Origin: Alphaproteobacteria bacterium LSUCC0719
GTDB taxonomy: Bacteria; Pseudomonadota; Alphaproteobacteria; Puniceispirillales; Puniceispirillaceae
Length of the DNA: 64,000 nucleotides
Direction: 5' to 3'
Assembly: GCA_040839025.1 (NCBI GenBank)
Contig: JBFPJN010000003.1
Coordinates: 124,001 to 188,000, forward strand
Below the pieces are notes generated by a model. That model was not told the origin of the DNA, did no database searches, and saw only the letters and a list, made by a program, of their open reading frames with translations. Position 1 is the stretch's first letter; each line of letters starts with the position of its first letter. Positions 26,286 to 35,765 of the stretch are shown here, one piece after another. Made by a program: the position numbers and the translations under genes.

Positions 26286-26310
26286 CTCCTTAAGGCCTAA
26301 TCTTAAGGAG
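26286..26310 (-). terminator. Hairpin downstream of pheT
   Basis: CTCCTTAAG (26286-26294) and CTTAAGGAG (26302-26310) form a perfect 9-bp stem with a 7-base loop. It lies about 55 bases after the pheT stop on the minus strand. No uridine run follows on either strand, so function as an intrinsic terminator of the pheST transcript is tentative. Confidence 0.4.
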
Positions 26311-26364
26311 TGGTAGTTAGCATATCGTTAAGAACACTAAGATTCTGGTAAATTTCTTGCCAGC

Positions 26365-28782
26365 CTACCGCCGCAGTTCGCCGCCGCAATTCTTGCCGAC
26401 AATCTTCACGATCTCGGATGAAATGGCGTCGATCTCGGCCTCAGTCAGCGTCGCTTTTGTCGGCGTCAGGGTGATTGTGACGGCAATCGATTTTCTGCCC
26501 TCACCGATATTCGCCCCCTCATACAGGTCGAAGACCCGCAGGTCGGTCAATAACGGACCGGCCCCCGATTTCACCGCCTTCATCAGATCACCGGCGGTAA
26601 CGTCAGAATCGATGATGAAGGCAAAATCGCGGGTCACCGGCTGGTAGACCGACAGCGACAGAAGCTGGCGCGCCGGCCCCTTGGATTTTGGCATCGGCAC
26701 GTCGTCGACATGGATCTCGAACCCGACCGCGCGGCCGCGAAGACCATAGGTCTCGGCCACGGACGGGTGGATCTCACCGAAACTTGCCAGCACGGTGTGG
26801 CCCTGAACCAGCCTGCCAACCCGGCCCGGATGATACCAGTCGGGGATGGCGTCCAGCTGTTTCGGGCCATGCACCTGCACCCCGGCAAGCTTGATGCCCA
26901 GGGCCGCCAGCGCCGCCTCGGCATCGGCGCGGGCATCGAACACATCCACCTGGCGCATCGCACCATGCCATTCACGCGGCGCGGTGCTGCCATGACGAAG
27001 ACCGGTGGTGGCGGTGCGCTGGTCCCCGGGCGCATCGCCAAGAAAGACCGGCCCGACCTCGAACATCGCGGCATCGGATTCACCCCGGTCCTGGTTGCGC
27101 GCCGCGGCGGCCAGAAGGTTTGGCAGGATTGACGGCCGCATCACCGACAGATCGGCACTGATCGGATTGACCAGCGTCAATGCCGCGCTGCCACCCCCGA
27201 AACGAACGGCGTCCGCCTCGGACAGGAACGAGAATGTGACAGCTTCCATCAGCCCGCGACCGGCCAGCGTGCGCCGCAGACGGAACAGGCGTGCCTGCGC
27301 CGGACTCAGCGACGGTTTGGCCACCACCTCGTCACGCGGCAGATGTTCCATCGGCAGATGGTCAAACCCGCGGATACGCGCGATTTCCTCGACCAGATCG
27401 GCACTGCCGTCGATATCGCCGCGCCATGGCGGCGGGGCGACATCGAACCCGCCCTCAACAGCGCTGACCGTAAAGCCGAGCGATTCGAGGATGCGCTGCT
27501 GCTCATCCGCCGCGACAACCATGCCTGACAGCGCCTCGACCTTGCCGGATGCTAGAAAGATGGTGCGCTGCCACGCAACACCGGCACCGGCTGTTACCGG
27601 CACCGATGCCTCGCCGCCACAGATCTCGGTGACCATACGGGCAACATGACCGGCGGCCCAGATCGGGCCTTCGGAATCCAGCCCGCGTTCGAAGCGATAG
27701 CGGGCATCGGAATTCAAATTCAGCTTGCGTCCTGTCGTCGCCACCGAAATCGGGTCAAAGATCGCGATTTCGAGGAACATGTCGGTTGTGGTATCACTGA
27801 CGCCGGTGCGCTCACCGCCCATCACGCCGGCAAGATCATCCACACCGCCGGCATCACCGATGGTGATCATGCCGGGCTGCATCTCGTAGGTTTTCTCGTT
27901 CAGCGCGGCGAACGGCTCGCCGCCCTGTGCCTGGCGCACGATCAGCTCGCCACCCTCGATCTTCGCCGTATCATAGGCATGAAGCGGACGACCAAGGTCG
28001 AACATCACATAGTTTGTGATATCGACAAGGGCGCTGATTGGACGCTGGCCAATCGCCGTCAGGCGGCGCGCCATCCAGTCCGGGCTTGGCCTGTTGCTGA
28101 CACCGCGGAAGGCAATGCCGGTAATCAGCGGACACAGATGTTCGGCCCCTTCAAGGTCGAGCCGCCATGTCACCGGGCTGTCGAACCCGCCCTCATGCGG
28201 GCTGGTATCGAGCGGTTTCAGCGTGCCATATCCGGCAGCCGCAAGATCGCGCGCCACACCGCGAACGCCAAGACAGTCGGCGCGGTTCGGCGTGATCGCG
28301 ATCTCGATCACCGGATCGTCAAGACCGGCAAAGGCGGCAAAGCTTTCGCCAAGGGGCGCATCGGCGGCAAGTTCGATGATGCCGTCATGCTCGTCCGAGA
28401 TCATCATCTCGCGTTCCGAACACAGCATGCCATTGGAGTCCTGCCCCCGGATGCTGCCGGCCTTCAGTTCCAGTTCGATCCCCGGCACCCAGGCCCCGAC
28501 CGGCGCGAACACGCCCTTCATGCCGGCGCGGGCATTCGGCGCGCCGCAGACGACCTGAACCGGATCGCCACTGCCGGTATTGACCATACAGACCCGCAGC
28601 CGGTCGGCATCGGGGTGCTGTTCGGCCGAAATCACCTCGGCAATGGTAAAGGGGGCCAGACGCCGGGTCGGGTCATCGAAGCTTTCCACCTCAAGGCCAA
28701 GCATCGGCAGCGCATCGAGAATTTCGGCCAGCGAGCGGTCGGTCTCGAGATGGTCAAACAACCAGTCACGGGTGAATTTCAT
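26365..28782 (-). CDS. pheT: Phenylalanyl-tRNA synthetase beta subunit
   Basis: An 805-residue subunit of the (alpha-beta)2 enzyme charging tRNA-Phe. It contains the N-terminal EMAP/tRNA-binding-like domain (about residues 40-150, with FTIAEVISAEQHPDADRLRVC). The B3/B4 editing region, B5 domain, catalytic-like core and C-terminal ferredoxin-fold anticodon-binding domain (LSVYQPVTRDFAFIIDSDV) follow. Full length for the family. Its start overlaps the pheS stop by one base, so the two subunits are coupled and made in equal amounts. Confidence 0.96.
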   Translation of the reverse strand: MKFTRDWLFDHLETDRSLAEILDALPMLGLEVESFDDPTRRLAPFTIAEVISAEQHPDADRLRVCMVNTGSGDPVQVVCGAPNARAGMKGVFAPVGAWVPGIELELKAGSIRGQDSNGMLCSEREMMISDEHDGIIELAADAPLGESFAAFAGLDDPVIEIAITPNRADCLGVRGVARDLAAAGYGTLKPLDTSPHEGGFDSPVTWRLDLEGAEHLCPLITGIAFRGVSNRPSPDWMARRLTAIGQRPISALVDITNYVMFDLGRPLHAYDTAKIEGGELIVRQAQGGEPFAALNEKTYEMQPGMITIGDAGGVDDLAGVMGGERTGVSDTTTDMFLEIAIFDPISVATTGRKLNLNSDARYRFERGLDSEGPIWAAGHVARMVTEICGGEASVPVTAGAGVAWQRTIFLASGKVEALSGMVVAADEQQRILESLGFTVSAVEGGFDVAPPPWRGDIDGSADLVEEIARIRGFDHLPMEHLPRDEVVAKPSLSPAQARLFRLRRTLAGRGLMEAVTFSFLSEADAVRFGGGSAALTLVNPISADLSVMRPSILPNLLAAAARNQDRGESDAAMFEVGPVFLGDAPGDQRTATTGLRHGSTAPREWHGAMRQVDVFDARADAEAALAALGIKLAGVQVHGPKQLDAIPDWYHPGRVGRLVQGHTVLASFGEIHPSVAETYGLRGRAVGFEIHVDDVPMPKSKGPARQLLSLSVYQPVTRDFAFIIDSDVTAGDLMKAVKSGAGPLLTDLRVFDLYEGANIGEGRKSIAVTITLTPTKATLTEAEIDAISSEIVKIVGKNCGGELRR

Positions 28783-29867
28783 CAGACGCTCCCCCCGGCA
28801 AGGCCGGCATGAACCGACGGCGCGTCAAACGGCAGGAATCCATAATGCCGCATCCAGCGCAGATCACTGTCATAAAAGGTCCGCAGATCGGGAATGCCGT
28901 ATTTCAGCATCGCAATCCGCTCGATCCCCATGCCAAAGGCAAAACCCTGATATTTTTCCGGGTCATAGCCGCAATTCGCCAGCACCCGCGGATTGACCAT
29001 TCCCGATCCGAGAATTTCCAGCCAGTCGTCACCGGCGCCGATCTTCAGGCCGCCCCCGTCGCGGGTACAGCCAATATCAACCTCGGCCGACGGCTCGGTG
29101 AAGGGAAAATAGCTTGGCCGGAAACGCACCGGCAGATCATCGACACCAAAGAAGGCACGGCAGAAATCAATCAGACAGCCCTTGAGATGCCCCATGTGGA
29201 TTCCGTCACCGATCACCAGCCCTTCGCATTGATGGAACATCGGCGAATGCGTGGCGTCATGGTCGGAGCGATAGGTGCGGCCCGGCACGATGATCCGGAT
29301 CGGCGGTTCGGCCGCCTCCATCGTGCGGATCTGTACCGGCGAGGTGTGGGTGCGCAGCACCTTGCGCTTTGCCTCGGCATCCGGCGGCAGATAGAAGGTA
29401 TCATGTTCCTGGCGCGCCGGATGTTCCTCTGGAATGTTCAGCGCGGTGAAATTGTAATAGTCGGATTCAATGTCCGGCCCTTCGGCAACGGTGAAACCCA
29501 TCTCGGCAAAGATCGCGACAACCTCTTCAATGGTGCGCGACAGCGGATGCAGCCGTGCCTCGGTCTCCGGGCGGGATGGCAGGCTGACATCGACAGCCTC
29601 GGCAGCGAGACGCTGGTCGAGGGCGGCGCGTGACAGCATGTCCTGACGGCTTTCGATGGCGGCAGCGATCCGGTCCTTGACCGCATTCAGCGCCTGACCG
29701 GCGGTCTTGCGCTGTTCAGGGTCCATACCGCCGAGTTCGCGCATCATCAGCGATACGCGGCCCTTCTTGCCAAGCGCGTCGATGCGTATCGCCTCGAGCG
29801 TCTCAAGCGATGACGCGGCCTCGATACAGGCCAGGATTTCCGAAGTCAGATTGTCGAGATTCTGCAT
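28782..29867 (-). CDS. pheS: Phenylalanyl-tRNA synthetase alpha subunit
   Basis: A 361-residue catalytic subunit. The N-terminal coiled coil is followed by a class II aminoacyl-tRNA synthetase core with motif 2 near [15 protein letters not shown] and motif 3 [22 protein letters not shown]. Family markers [19 protein letters not shown] and [17 protein letters not shown] are present. It lies downstream of rplT with a structured 138-base gap, in the conserved order of the translation cluster. Confidence 0.97.
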   Translation of the reverse strand: MQNLDNLTSEILACIEAASSLETLEAIRIDALGKKGRVSLMMRELGGMDPEQRKTAGQALNAVKDRIAAAIESRQDMLSRAALDQRLAAEAVDVSLPSRPETEARLHPLSRTIEEVVAIFAEMGFTVAEGPDIESDYYNFTALNIPEEHPARQEHDTFYLPPDAEAKRKVLRTHTSPVQIRTMEAAEPPIRIIVPGRTYRSDHDATHSPMFHQCEGLVIGDGIHMGHLKGCLIDFCRAFFGVDDLPVRFRPSYFPFTEPSAEVDIGCTRDGGGLKIGAGDDWLEILGSGMVNPRVLANCGYDPEKYQGFAFGMGIERIAMLKYGIPDLRTFYDSDLRWMRHYGFLPFDAPSVHAGLAGGSV

Positions 29868-29885
29868 GCTGCCCGTCCTGCCATC

Positions 29886-29911
29886 GACCCGATTGAAAGA
29901 CCCGATTGAAA
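29886..29911. repeat. 13-bp perfect tandem repeat in the pheS leader
   Basis: GACCCGATTGAAA occurs twice back to back (29886-29898, 29899-29911), immediately upstream of pheS and downstream (in transcription) of the nested hairpin at 29918-29978. It may be slippage or part of a regulatory leader. Confidence 0.5.
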
Positions 29912-29917
29912 GATAAA

Positions 29918-29978
29918 GGGCTGCCGCTCCGGACCACCGGACCGCAAGGCTGCGGATCAGTGGTCTAGGCGACAGCCC
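29918..29978 (-). terminator. Nested three-stem hairpin between rplT and pheS, possible terminator/attenuator
   Basis: Outer arms 29918-29927 and 29969-29978 pair over ten bases with one wobble. Middle arms GACCAC (29932-29937) and GTGGTC (29960-29965) pair perfectly, as do inner arms CCGCA (29942-29946) and TGCGG (29951-29955). In the direction of transcription the structure is followed by TTTATCTTTC, a weak uridine-rich tract. It could end the rplT transcript or act as an attenuator of pheST. I see no phenylalanine-rich leader peptide or T-box. Confidence 0.6.
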
Positions 29979-30005
29979 CGGTTTGGTGTCGGATGATGTC
30001 CTGGA

Positions 30006-30359
30006 CTATGCCGCCGCGCGCGATTTTTCAACCAGCGCGGCAAAGGCTGCCGGCTGGTTGACCGCGAGGTCGGCAAGCATCTTGCGATCGACCTCGATGC
30101 CGGCCTTGATCAGACCGCCCATCATCTGCGAATAGGTCAGGCCATGAATCCGGGCCGCGGCATTGATCCGTTGGATCCACAGAGCACGGAATTCACGCTT
30201 GCGGGTGCGGCGGTCGCGATAGGCATATTGCCGTGCCTTGTCGACAGCCTGGGTTGCGGTGCGAAATGTGTTCTTGCGGCGTCCGTAATACCCTTTCGCC
30301 GCCTTGATCACCTTGGCGTGGCGGGCGTGGGTTGTGGTGCCTCTTTTGACTCGTGCCAT
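30006..30359 (-). CDS. rplT: Large ribosomal subunit protein bL20
   Basis: A 117-residue basic protein with the family start [27 protein letters not shown] and the globular C-terminal [19 protein letters not shown]. It binds 23S rRNA early in 50S assembly and in many bacteria represses rpmI-rplT translation. It lies 12 bases after rpmI, clearly co-transcribed. Confidence 0.98.
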   Translation of the reverse strand: MARVKRGTTTHARHAKVIKAAKGYYGRRKNTFRTATQAVDKARQYAYRDRRTRKREFRALWIQRINAAARIHGLTYSQMMGGLIKAGIEVDRKMLADLAVNQPAAFAALVEKSRAAA

Positions 30360-30371
30360 ATCCCGTCTCCC

Positions 30372-30569
30372 TTACGCGTATGGAAGGAATTTTTTGACGA
30401 TGCGCGCATCGGCGTCGCACAGGATCATCGTCCCGCGGGCCTGGCGCTTCATCTTCTGGGAACGGCGGCGCAGGTTGTGGCTCAGGAACGCCGCAGACCC
30501 ACGGACCCTGCCGCTGGCTGTCAGGCGGAAGCGTTTCTTCGCTCCGCTCTTGGTCTTCATCTTGGGCAT
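30372..30569 (-). CDS. rpmI: Large ribosomal subunit protein bL35
   Basis: A 65-residue basic protein starting PKMKTKSGAKKRFRLTASG and ending VKKFLPYA, normal for bL35. The ATG at 30569 is the family start; the open frame extends upstream without homology. In most bacteria rpmI directly follows infC, but here an NYN-domain gene lies between. Confidence 0.97.
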   Translation of the reverse strand: MPKMKTKSGAKKRFRLTASGRVRGSAAFLSHNLRRRSQKMKRQARGTMILCDADARIVKKFLPYA

Positions 30570-30760
30570 TTTGACCTCTTTCGTCTTGCAAGGTGGCCAC
30601 CATGACGTTCGCGCGCGAATGCCGCCTTGCGGCGACTGGTGGCAATATGCCGGCCGGGCATGCCCGATTTTCAACCATATGGTCTTTCACATGGTCTTTC
30701 AGGCCCGGACGCGACGTGACATGCGCGAAGCGGTGGTTATAGGGCCAGGCGCGGCATGAA

Positions 30761-31591
30761 TCAAGTGCTGGTTTGGCCCTGGTCCCTTGGCGGAATCTCT
30801 TTTGTCAGGCCAAGCGCCTTCTGGAACTCTGTGAACGGAATCTGCAAGGACCAGTCCGTGATTTCGTTCAGCTTCTTCGCCCCACCCGGAAGAAGCCCGC
30901 CATTTTCTCTTTCAAAGCTTACATTCACGACATTCTTGCCAAGATTTTTCACCTGCTGGACTGCCGGGACGTAATCCTGGTCTCCGGACACAATGACCGC
31001 CGTGTCATAAATCGGCGCGCGCAAAACCATGGCCAGAGCCAAATTCACATCCACGGTCTTTTCCTGGCCGAATTTCTTGTCAAACAGTCGATAGGTAATT
31101 TCGCCCGAGCGGCAGAATTCTATCGCCCGATATTTTTCCGCAATTTCATTCTGTCGATGATGGTTGGACTTAAAAACATTCTCCACCCAACCTTTAAGCC
31201 CCCTTAAATCGTTGGTGACCTTATACAACATTCTGAGCCTTTCGCCGTCCAAGCCAGACCGTAATTGTCTTTTGTCTGAATTTTGAATCACCTTGCTGGA
31301 TTGAATAGCGTTTGCGTTTATCTCCAACCATTCCAATTGCTGGGTGTCTGTCATACCCCGATAAATTAGCGGTGGATGACAATACACATTTTCCGATACA
31401 AACCAGTAGGTTCGAACACGTTTTACTTGCGCTTCGAAAACCGATTGGCGCGCCAAGGTATCATACCAATCATCCCATTTGGCATTGATTGGTATGTATT
31501 CAGACGGATCAAAGAATCGCGGTGAAAATAACTTGTTAATTGTGAAACGAAGATCCTCGCCGTCTACAAAAATGCAGACGCGGTTTTCCAT
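30761..31591 (-). CDS. NYN-domain (PIN-like) predicted ribonuclease inserted between infC and rpmI
   Basis: A 276-residue protein of the NYN/LabA-DUF88 group, PIN-fold proteins that usually act as metal-dependent ribonucleases. Acidic residues expected for the active site are visible in CIFVDGEDLRF at the N-terminus, EKTVDVNLALAMV and TAVIVSGDQDYVPAVQQVK. The gene is AT-richer than its neighbours and interrupts the otherwise conserved infC-rpmI-rplT order, with a terminator-like hairpin at 31619 separating it from infC. These features suggest later acquisition. RNA target and role (RNA turnover, or defence) are unknown. Confidence 0.8.
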   Translation of the reverse strand: MENRVCIFVDGEDLRFTINKLFSPRFFDPSEYIPINAKWDDWYDTLARQSVFEAQVKRVRTYWFVSENVYCHPPLIYRGMTDTQQLEWLEINANAIQSSKVIQNSDKRQLRSGLDGERLRMLYKVTNDLRGLKGWVENVFKSNHHRQNEIAEKYRAIEFCRSGEITYRLFDKKFGQEKTVDVNLALAMVLRAPIYDTAVIVSGDQDYVPAVQQVKNLGKNVVNVSFERENGGLLPGGAKKLNEITDWSLQIPFTEFQKALGLTKEIPPRDQGQTST

Positions 31592-31618
31592 TGTTTTTCA
31601 CTAACACATAAACTGAGC

Positions 31619-31648
31619 GGGCGGGCCTTAGTAAACCAAGACCCGCCC
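31619..31648 (-). terminator. Terminator-like hairpin after infC
   Basis: GGGCGGGCCTT (31619-31629) pairs with AAGACCCGCCC (31638-31648), giving an 11-bp stem with one G-U pair on the minus-strand transcript and an 8-base loop. It lies about 83 bases downstream of the infC stop and just before the NYN gene start. A poly-U run is not obvious. It suggests infC and the NYN gene are separate transcripts. Confidence 0.55.
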
Positions 31649-31731
31649 TTCATTAGCAGCCAAGAATACCCTGGTCCGCTTAACTGAGACTCAAATATAG
31701 GTGTGTTTACCACCTAGTCAATATATTGACT

Positions 31732-32268
31732 CTACCGCGGGGCCAGCACCATCACCATCTGGCGGCCTTCCATCTTTGGCATCGCCTCGACCTTGGCGAA
31801 TTCCTCGGTCTCTTCACGAACCCGCGCCAGAACGTTTGCGCCAAGCTCCTGGTGGGCCATTTCACGACCCCGGAATCGCAAGGTCACCTTCACCTTGTCG
31901 CCCCCACTCAGGAACTTTGTCATATTCCGCATCTTCACCTGGTAATCATGCTCGTCGATATTCGGACGGAACTTGATTTCCTTGACTTCGATGGTTTTCT
32001 GCTTCTTGCGGGCTTCGTTGGCGCGTTTCTGCGCTTCATATTTATATTTGCCGTAATCAAGGATCTTGCAGACGGGCGGTTCGGCATTTGGCTGCACCTC
32101 GACAAGGTCGAGGCCGAAATCCTCGGCCTTGGCAAGAGCTTCCCTTGTATCGAGAATACCCAGCTGGTTGCCATCCGGGTCGATGCAGCGCACCTGCGGC
32201 ACTCTGATCGCGCCGTTGATGCGTGGGCCGTCCTGCACGGGCGGCACATTAGAATGGGGACGAGCTAT
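31732..32268 (-). CDS. infC: Translation initiation factor IF-3, apparently with an ATA start codon
   Basis: A 178-residue IF-3, which binds the 30S subunit and rejects non-AUG or mismatched starts. Family blocks are [47 protein letters not shown]-like sequence, [17 protein letters not shown] and the terminal MVMVLAPR. No ATG in frame gives the expected N-terminus. An ATA at 32268 begins an [13 protein letters not shown] stretch like other alphaproteobacterial IF-3s and has AGGAG seven bases upstream. The next possible start, GTG at 32247, is 28 bases from that site. A rare start would fit IF-3 autoregulation, as for the AUU of E. coli infC. Confidence 0.9.
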   Translation of the reverse strand: MARPHSNVPPVQDGPRINGAIRVPQVRCIDPDGNQLGILDTREALAKAEDFGLDLVEVQPNAEPPVCKILDYGKYKYEAQKRANEARKKQKTIEVKEIKFRPNIDEHDYQVKMRNMTKFLSGGDKVKVTLRFRGREMAHQELGANVLARVREETEEFAKVEAMPKMEGRQMVMVLAPR

Positions 32269-32410
32269 TTACCTTCTCCTGTCATCCACAATGCCTCTTT
32301 CGAGGCGCCAAATATCAGCCGAACGTGACGCCATGCGCCGCGTTGCAACGACTAGATATCAAAAACTGGCTGTTTTGCCTAGTCACTAAGCAGGGATCGC
32401 CAAAGATGCG

Positions 32411-34354
32411 TCAAGACGCTCTGCCACCGGCCCGGCGCGCCAGATCGGGTGGCAGACTTTCCCCCCTCAGCATCGCCAGCGCCTCGTCCCGGTCGATCAC
32501 CTGCTGGTCGTTTGATCCCAGACGACGCAGGGCGACCGTGCCGGCCTCGGCCTCGCGGCCCCCGACGGCCAGAATATACGGCACTTTCATGACACTGTGT
32601 TCACGCACCTTGTAGCTGATCTTCTCGTTCCGGAGATCGCTTTCGGCCCGCAATCCCAACTCGCGTGCCGCATCCACGACCTGCTCGGCATAGTCGTTCG
32701 CCCCGTCGGTGATCGAGGCAACCACCACCTGCACCGGCGCCAGCCAGGGCGGCATGCGACCGGAATATTGTTCGATGATGATACCGATCCAGCGTTCCAG
32801 CGATCCCAGAATGGCACGGTGAAGCATTACCGGCCGGCGGCGTTCCCCGTTATCCGCGACATATTCGGCATCGAGCCGGTCCGGCAGCACGAAATCAACC
32901 TGCAGGGTGCCACATTGCCAGTCACGGCCAATGGCATCGCGCAGCACGAATTCCAGCTTCGGCCCATAGAACGCGCCCTCGCCCGGGTTCAGGGTCGTTT
33001 CAAGCTTGGCCGCTTCGCAGGCATCTGTCAGCGCGGATTCGGCGCGGTCCCAGACATCATCCTCGCCGGCCCTCACCTCGGGACGGTCGGAAAATTTCAC
33101 GCGGACATCATCGAACCCGAAATCCGCATAGATCGATTGCAGCAACTCGCAGAACCGAACGGATTCAGCCGTGATCTGATCCTCGGTACAGAAGATATGC
33201 GCGTCATCCTGGGTAAAGGCACGCACCCGCATGATCCCGTGCAGCGCACCCGACGGTTCATTGCGATGGCATGACCCGAATTCCGCCATACGCAGCGGCA
33301 GGTCGCGATAGGATTTGATGCCCTGGCGGAAAATCTGCACATGGCAGGGACAGTTCATGGGCTTCAGCGCCAGCGTACGGTCATCTTCGGCCTCGGCAGT
33401 GAACATGTTCTCGCGGAACTTGTCCCAGTGCCCCGACGCCTCCCACAGCGCCCGGTCGACAAGCTGCGGCGTCCTGACCTCCTCATAGCCGCCGGCATCG
33501 AGCCGCCGACGCATATAGGTCTCGATCTCGCGATAGATGGTCCAGCCATTTGGATGCCAGAACACCGATCCCACCGCTTCCTCCTGCAGATGGAAGAAAT
33601 TCAGCTGCTTGCCAAGTTTGCGGTGATCGCGCTTTTCGGCCTCTTCCAGCATGTGCAGATAGGCGTTCAGTTCCTTTTCGGTGCGCCACGCGGTGCCATA
33701 GATACGCTGCAGCATGGGACGGTTGGAATCGCCGCGCCAATAGGCACCGGCAACGCTCATCAACTTGAACGCATGACCAAGCTTGCCGGTCGAGGCAAGG
33801 TGCGGGCCCCGACACAGATCGATGAAATCGCCCTGCTTATAGAAGGTGACCGTCTCGCCCTGGGGGATTGTCTCGACCAGCTCGACCTTGAACGGTTCAT
33901 CATTCTTCCGATAGAAGGCGACCGCCTCGTCGCGTGTCCAGACATTGCGGATGATCGCCTCGTCGCGGTCGACAATGTCATGCATCCGGGTCTCGATTGC
34001 CGCCAGATCATCCTCGGTAAAGGCCGCCTCGCGGTGGAAATCATAGTAGAAGCCGTTCTCGATCGACGGACCAATCGTGACCTGGGTTTCGGGATACAGC
34101 TCAAGAACCGCCTCGGCCATGACATGCGCCGCATCATGCCGGATGGTCGCCAGAATGGCGTCGTCCCTGGCGGTCAGCAGCGCCAGCGAGGCGTCATGTT
34201 CAATCTCGCGACTCAGATCCCATTCCTGACCGTCGACAATGGCCAGCAGTGCCGCCTTGGCAAGGCCGGGGCCGATATCGGCCGCGATGGTTGCCGGCGC
34301 AACAGGCGCGTCATAGCTACGGGTGGATCCATCGGGTAGGGTTACGGTTGGCAT
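32411..34354 (-). CDS. thrS: Threonyl-tRNA synthetase
   Basis: A 647-residue class II synthetase. It has the N-terminal TGS domain ([14 protein letters not shown]), the editing/SAD domain with [11 protein letters not shown], and a catalytic core with the zinc cysteine in [11 protein letters not shown]. Motif 3 is [19 protein letters not shown], and a C-terminal anticodon-binding domain starts near [19 protein letters not shown]. Full length. It is first in the conserved thrS-infC-rpmI-rplT-pheST cluster, about 140 bases upstream of infC. Confidence 0.97.
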   Translation of the reverse strand: MPTVTLPDGSTRSYDAPVAPATIAADIGPGLAKAALLAIVDGQEWDLSREIEHDASLALLTARDDAILATIRHDAAHVMAEAVLELYPETQVTIGPSIENGFYYDFHREAAFTEDDLAAIETRMHDIVDRDEAIIRNVWTRDEAVAFYRKNDEPFKVELVETIPQGETVTFYKQGDFIDLCRGPHLASTGKLGHAFKLMSVAGAYWRGDSNRPMLQRIYGTAWRTEKELNAYLHMLEEAEKRDHRKLGKQLNFFHLQEEAVGSVFWHPNGWTIYREIETYMRRRLDAGGYEEVRTPQLVDRALWEASGHWDKFRENMFTAEAEDDRTLALKPMNCPCHVQIFRQGIKSYRDLPLRMAEFGSCHRNEPSGALHGIMRVRAFTQDDAHIFCTEDQITAESVRFCELLQSIYADFGFDDVRVKFSDRPEVRAGEDDVWDRAESALTDACEAAKLETTLNPGEGAFYGPKLEFVLRDAIGRDWQCGTLQVDFVLPDRLDAEYVADNGERRRPVMLHRAILGSLERWIGIIIEQYSGRMPPWLAPVQVVVASITDGANDYAEQVVDAARELGLRAESDLRNEKISYKVREHSVMKVPYILAVGGREAEAGTVALRRLGSNDQQVIDRDEALAMLRGESLPPDLARRAGGRAS

Positions 34355-34448
34355 GGCTGGCTGTGGTCCTGGCTATCAACACTGTCAAAACAAACAGGCC
34401 GCCGGTAACGACGCCTGTTGCGCAACCTAGCTTCTGGCTGCCGGAAAC

Positions 34449-35699
34449 TCAAGCGTGCTGGTCACTGGCATGCTGGTGACCGGCCTGCTGGTGACCGGAT
34501 TTTGTTTCCAGATGCCGGGCTTTCAACAGGCGCGCATAGATGGTGATGGTGCTTTTGCACATTCGGTGGGTCGAGAAGTTGGCCTCTATATGCTGCCGGG
34601 TCTCGACCGCCATGGCACGGCGCTGGCTGGCGGTGACATCAAGCGCCTTGCCAAGACATTCGGCAAGACTGTCGATATCGACCGGCGTGGCAAGCCATCC
34701 GGTGTTGCCATGCATGATGGATTCCGCCGCGCCGCCATGATCGAACGCCACGACCAGCCGTCCCATCGCCTGCGCTTCAAGCGAGACCCGGCCAAACGGC
34801 TCCGGCGTGACAGATGGCATGGCAACGATGTCCGCCGCCATCAGTGCGGCGGGCATGTCATCGACGCTGTGCGTCAGCCGGAACCGGCCTTCCAGACCAA
34901 GCTTCATGCCAAGCTCGGTCAGACGGTCGACAAAGGCGCGCTTGCCATCGGCGGCACCGACAAGAACACAGTTGAATTTGCGGTCGGAAATGCGGGCCAG
35001 CGCCTTCAGCAGAACCTCGTGCCCTTTCCAGGCTGTCGGCCGTGCGGGCAGCATGATCACCGGCTCGTCCTCGGGAAGCGCAATCGCGTCGACGAATCGG
35101 ATGATCCGAGACTGCGACACCGACGCCGGGTCGAACATCTCGACATCGACGCCGCGATGTACAACCGACAGCGTCTTGCCGCGGTCACCGAACTGGCGCT
35201 CGATCTGATGACGGACATAGTTCGAAATGGCAATGACATGGTCGGTTGCCAGCATTCTGGCATTCACCATCCGCTTCAGGACATTGCTGTTCTGGAACCG
35301 GCCATGCACGGTGCTGACGGTGATCAGGCCGAGCGATCTGGCCGCCGGCAAAGCAATACAGGCCGGCACGCGCGAACGGACATGCACAATATCCGCCCCC
35401 TCGGATACCAGCACCCGGCGCAGCCGCCGCCGCGTCGCCCGCCAGCCAAGCGGGTTTTTGCTGGCAACGGCAAGCGTGTGATGCGTTGCGCCAATCCGGT
35501 CAAGGTGACGAACCAGCGGCCCGCCTTCGGAAATCACCACGGCGCGCCCACCGGCATCGATGATGGCCTTGGCCATTTCGATCGTGCCCCGTTCCACACC
35601 GCCGCGCACAAGTGCCGGCAGCACCTGAACAATGACAGGGCCGTTGCCGTCCCGGCTGTGTGTCTTGACGAAGCGGGCATTCCGCGCGTTAGTGGTCAT
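34449..35699 (-). CDS. Glycosyltransferase family 4-type protein with His/Gln repeat tail
   Basis: A 416-residue GT-B glycosyltransferase. It has the N-terminal acceptor domain beginning IVQVLPALVRGGVERGTIEMAKA, an NDP-sugar domain with LPARPTAWKGHEVLLKAL, and the E-x7-E region SVTPEPFGRVSLEAQAMGR. It probably adds a sugar to a cell-envelope polysaccharide or lipid. The last about 20 residues come from a 15-bp tandem DNA repeat and read SGHQQAGHQHASDQHA, outside the family fold. The ATG at 35699 is chosen as the start of the conserved region. Confidence 0.88.
   Translation of the reverse strand: MTTNARNARFVKTHSRDGNGPVIVQVLPALVRGGVERGTIEMAKAIIDAGGRAVVISEGGPLVRHLDRIGATHHTLAVASKNPLGWRATRRRLRRVLVSEGADIVHVRSRVPACIALPAARSLGLITVSTVHGRFQNSNVLKRMVNARMLATDHVIAISNYVRHQIERQFGDRGKTLSVVHRGVDVEMFDPASVSQSRIIRFVDAIALPEDEPVIMLPARPTAWKGHEVLLKALARISDRKFNCVLVGAADGKRAFVDRLTELGMKLGLEGRFRLTHSVDDMPAALMAADIVAMPSVTPEPFGRVSLEAQAMGRLVVAFDHGGAAESIMHGNTGWLATPVDIDSLAECLGKALDVTASQRRAMAVETRQHIEANFSTHRMCKSTITIYARLLKARHLETKSGHQQAGHQHASDQHA
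34457..34501. repeat. 15-bp tandem repeat encoding the GT tail
   Basis: Three consecutive 15-bp units, at 34457, 34472 and 34487, share GCTGGTSACYGG. Being a multiple of three, the repeat adds five-residue units (SGHQQ, AGHQH, ASDQH) to the glycosyltransferase C-terminus. The unit contains the same CTGGTCAC word as the non-coding array at 19450. Confidence 0.7.
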
Positions 35700-35765
35700 T
35701 GGCGTCTCCGTGCTGGGGTCATAGCATTGCGCCACCGGAAATTCGAGAGGACTTTTCAGGAGTGA

